The position numbers were made by a program, and so were the translations under genes. This document shows positions 6,669 to 7,833 of a stretch of 7,833 bases of DNA, in pieces; within the stretch, counting starts at the first letter, position 1, and the number at the start of each line of letters is the position of its first letter. The stretch is from Anaerolineales bacterium (lineage in GTDB: Bacteria; Chloroflexota; Anaerolineae; Promineifilales; Promineifilaceae), in assembly GCA_020432595.1 (NCBI GenBank), contig JAGQGA010000239.1, forward strand, positions 1 to 7,833, written 5' to 3'. The notes beneath the pieces were generated by a model that was not told the DNA's origin, did not search any database, and saw only the letters and a list, made by a program, of their open reading frames with translations.

Positions 6669-7833
6669 ATGAACGAAACGGAACCGATGGAAACCGAGCC
6701 AGAGGCCAACGCCCCTGTTTACCGCTGCCCCTACTGCGACAGCGTGGTGGAACCAACCGTAAGCCACTGCTTGATGTGCGGTCGGAAACTGGCGGCGGGG
6801 CAGTTGGTGGTGGATGAGGCGGGGGCGCAGCAGATAGCCGCTGCGGTGGAGCCGGAAGAGGTGGAGCCGGCCGACGCGGAACCGGTGAATCTGGAGCCAG
6901 ATGGTTTGGTTGCGGAGGATTTGGCTCAACCTCCTGCGGCTGAGCCTGTTGCTGATGACCAACCGCTTGTTGAAGAACCTGTTTTGATGGAGGAAACGGC
7001 CGTTTCTCCTCCCCCTACCCCCAAACCCAACCGCCAAACCATCATCTTTTGGGGATTAACGGCCGTTTGCGCCCTCATCACCCTCACCCTCAGCACCTTT
7101 GTCTTACGCTACCCTGCTCCGCAGCAGGCGTGGGTATTTATTGCCACCGACACCCCCATTCCCCCCACCGCCACCGCTACCCCTGTCTGGACACCGCTGC
7201 CCAGCGAGACCCCATTCCCCAGCCCTACCCCCACCATCACCCTCACGCCGCGCCCCACCGACACCCCGCAGCCCCCCCGCTTCCACGCCATCGCCGCCGG
7301 GGAAACACTGATTGGACTGTCGGTGCGCTACCGCGTTTCTGCCGAAAGCATTGCTGCCAGCAACAGCATGGGGCTGGATTCCCCCATTCAGGTGGGGCAA
7401 AATCTGGAAATCCCCTGGCCGACCCCCACGCCCGACCTGCCCTATATTCCCATCGAGATCAACGGCGAGGTCGTTTTGGCGGTGGCACAAAATTGCGAAC
7501 TGTACCAGGTGCAGGCCGACGACACCGCCTTTGGCATTGCCGCCCGCTATGACATTCCGCTGGAGGCACTGCTGGCGGTGAACTGGCACACGCCAGAAAG
7601 CATTGCCCTGCTGCAACCGGGGGATGTGCTGTGTATTCCCAGCGTCGAGTACGATTTGCGGCTGCTGCCACCCACGCCGGGGCCATCCCCCACGCCGCAA
7701 CCGACGGCGGCAGCGGCCGGGCCGGAACTGCTATACCCGGTGGCGGGAACGTTGGTGGAGGATGTGGAAACGGCCGTTTTGCTGCAATGGGTCGCCGTCA
7801 AAGATTTAGCCCCCGACGAATGGTACATGGTCG
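6669..7833 (+). CDS. Zinc ribbon–transmembrane–LysM surface protein (3' end outside window)
   Basis: 388 codons are visible with no stop before the window edge. Layout: a four-Cys zinc ribbon (CPYC at residues 20-23 and CLMC at 34-37); an acidic, Ala/Pro/Glu-rich linker (about 45-118); one transmembrane helix (about 124-146) with Lys and Arg just before it, predicting an internal N-terminus; a Pro/Thr-rich stalk (about 159-203); LysM 1 (about 206-249, AGETLIGLSVRY to QVGQNLEIP); LysM 2 (about 277-324, with Cys276 and Cys322 placed for a possible disulfide); a second Pro/Thr linker; and from about 351 the start of a probable beta-sandwich (LLYPVAG, then LQW and DEWYMV). LysM domains bind N-acetylglucosamine glycans such as peptidoglycan. 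The protein probably links a cytoplasmic zinc ribbon to the cell wall or surface; its partner is unknown. ATG 6669 is chosen because an in-frame TAA at 6648 excludes earlier starts and the promoter lies just upstream. Only a weak GGTG at 6661-6664 could serve as ribosome binding site. Three AACGGCCGTT copies lie in the gene. Confidence 0.88.
   Translation, partial: MNETEPMETEPEANAPVYRCPYCDSVVEPTVSHCLMCGRKLAAGQLVVDEAGAQQIAAAVEPEEVEPADAEPVNLEPDGLVAEDLAQPPAAEPVADDQPLVEEPVLMEETAVSPPPTPKPNRQTIIFWGLTAVCALITLTLSTFVLRYPAPQQAWVFIATDTPIPPTATATPVWTPLPSETPFPSPTPTITLTPRPTDTPQPPRFHAIAAGETLIGLSVRYRVSAESIAASNSMGLDSPIQVGQNLEIPWPTPTPDLPYIPIEINGEVVLAVAQNCELYQVQADDTAFGIAARYDIPLEALLAVNWHTPESIALLQPGDVLCIPSVEYDLRLLPPTPGPSPTPQPTAAAAGPELLYPVAGTLVEDVETAVLLQWVAVKDLAPDEWYMV

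Larger units (their letters stand above)
168..7778. repeat. Iterated palindrome AACGGCCGTT, 13 exact copies
   Basis: Exact copies start at 168, 279, 722, 1291, 2926, 3244, 3627, 4202, 4653, 6367, 6995, 7058 and 7769, in both genes. Chance expectation for a given 10-mer in 7.8 kb is below 0.01. All 13 are preceded by A or T. Five share the longer form ATTAACGGCCGTT (168, 2926, 3627, 6367, 7058); the others are preceded by A. The sites are read in all three codon phases: T-A-V seven times, N-G-R four times and R-P-L twice. The motif is therefore maintained or spread as DNA rather than as a peptide. None falls in the TPR stretches 1301-2925 and 4663-6366. A one-base variant, AACGGCCGCT, lies at 3762-3771, the paralogous position of the exact copy at 279. 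Highly iterated palindromes such as cyanobacterial HIP1 are the nearest known analogy. The function here is unknown. Confidence 0.95.

Noticed and set aside
6594..7037. Minus-strand reading frame of 147 codons opposite the start of the LysM gene
   Set aside because: It is an antisense shadow of a gene with clear domains. Its Arg/His-rich product shows no recognisable domain.
7104..7700. Minus-strand reading frame of 198 codons opposite the LysM domains
   Set aside because: It arises from the GC-rich Pro/Thr codons on the other strand. The product is Gly-rich with no domain, while the + strand encodes two LysM domains.
168..7778. AACGGCCGTT copies as a CRISPR array or transposon ends
   Set aside because: Spacing is irregular, there are no uniform spacers and no transposase, and the sites lie inside conserved coding sequence.

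Overview
The window looks like a bacterial chromosome fragment, most likely from the phylum Chloroflexota (Anaerolineae or a relative). This is an inference from protein architecture and style: giant Ser/Thr kinase–AAA_16 ATPase–TPR fusions, a surface LysM protein with Pro/Thr-rich linkers, near absence of Shine-Dalgarno sites, and 13 exact copies of the palindrome AACGGCCGTT. No rRNA or housekeeping marker is present to confirm it. Both genes lie on the + strand, and I saw no tRNA, rRNA, CRISPR array, insertion sequence or phage gene.

Bases 1-6402 are the 3' 2,133 codons of one giant signalling gene that enters from the left edge. It is an in-frame tandem duplication of a module of about 1,150 residues: Hanks-type Ser/Thr kinase, then a STAND/MalT-like AAA_16 ATPase, then a TPR superhelix. 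Module A (1-2919) lacks its kinase N-lobe because the window begins inside the C-lobe. Module B (2920-6360) is complete. A third module begins at 6361 with the same INGRY kinase start, but a TAG replaces the Gln codon of the glycine-rich loop after 13 codons, and the sequence beyond it has decayed. The two kinase tails are nearly identical (173 of 177 bases), and this identity stops exactly at an AACGGCCGTT palindrome. The ATPase domains are moderately diverged and the TPR parts strongly diverged. The pattern suggests a conserved or homogenised kinase output attached to divergent sensor domains.

Bases 6403-6668 form a short, AT-richer spacer holding the remnant of module three. It ends in an extended -10 promoter (TGGTATAAT) a few bases before the next gene. 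Bases 6669-7833 are the 5' 388 codons of a second gene, cut by the right edge. It encodes an N-terminal zinc ribbon, an acidic Pro-rich linker, one transmembrane helix, a Pro/Thr-rich stalk, two LysM domains and the start of another probable beta-sandwich domain. It appears to be transcribed from its own promoter, and nothing in the sequence ties its function to the kinase gene.

The points most worth a second look are the kinase–STAND–TPR array with its nonsense-terminated third unit, and the iterated palindrome. The palindrome is used in all three reading frames, differs between paralogous positions, and marks the seams of the duplicated module.
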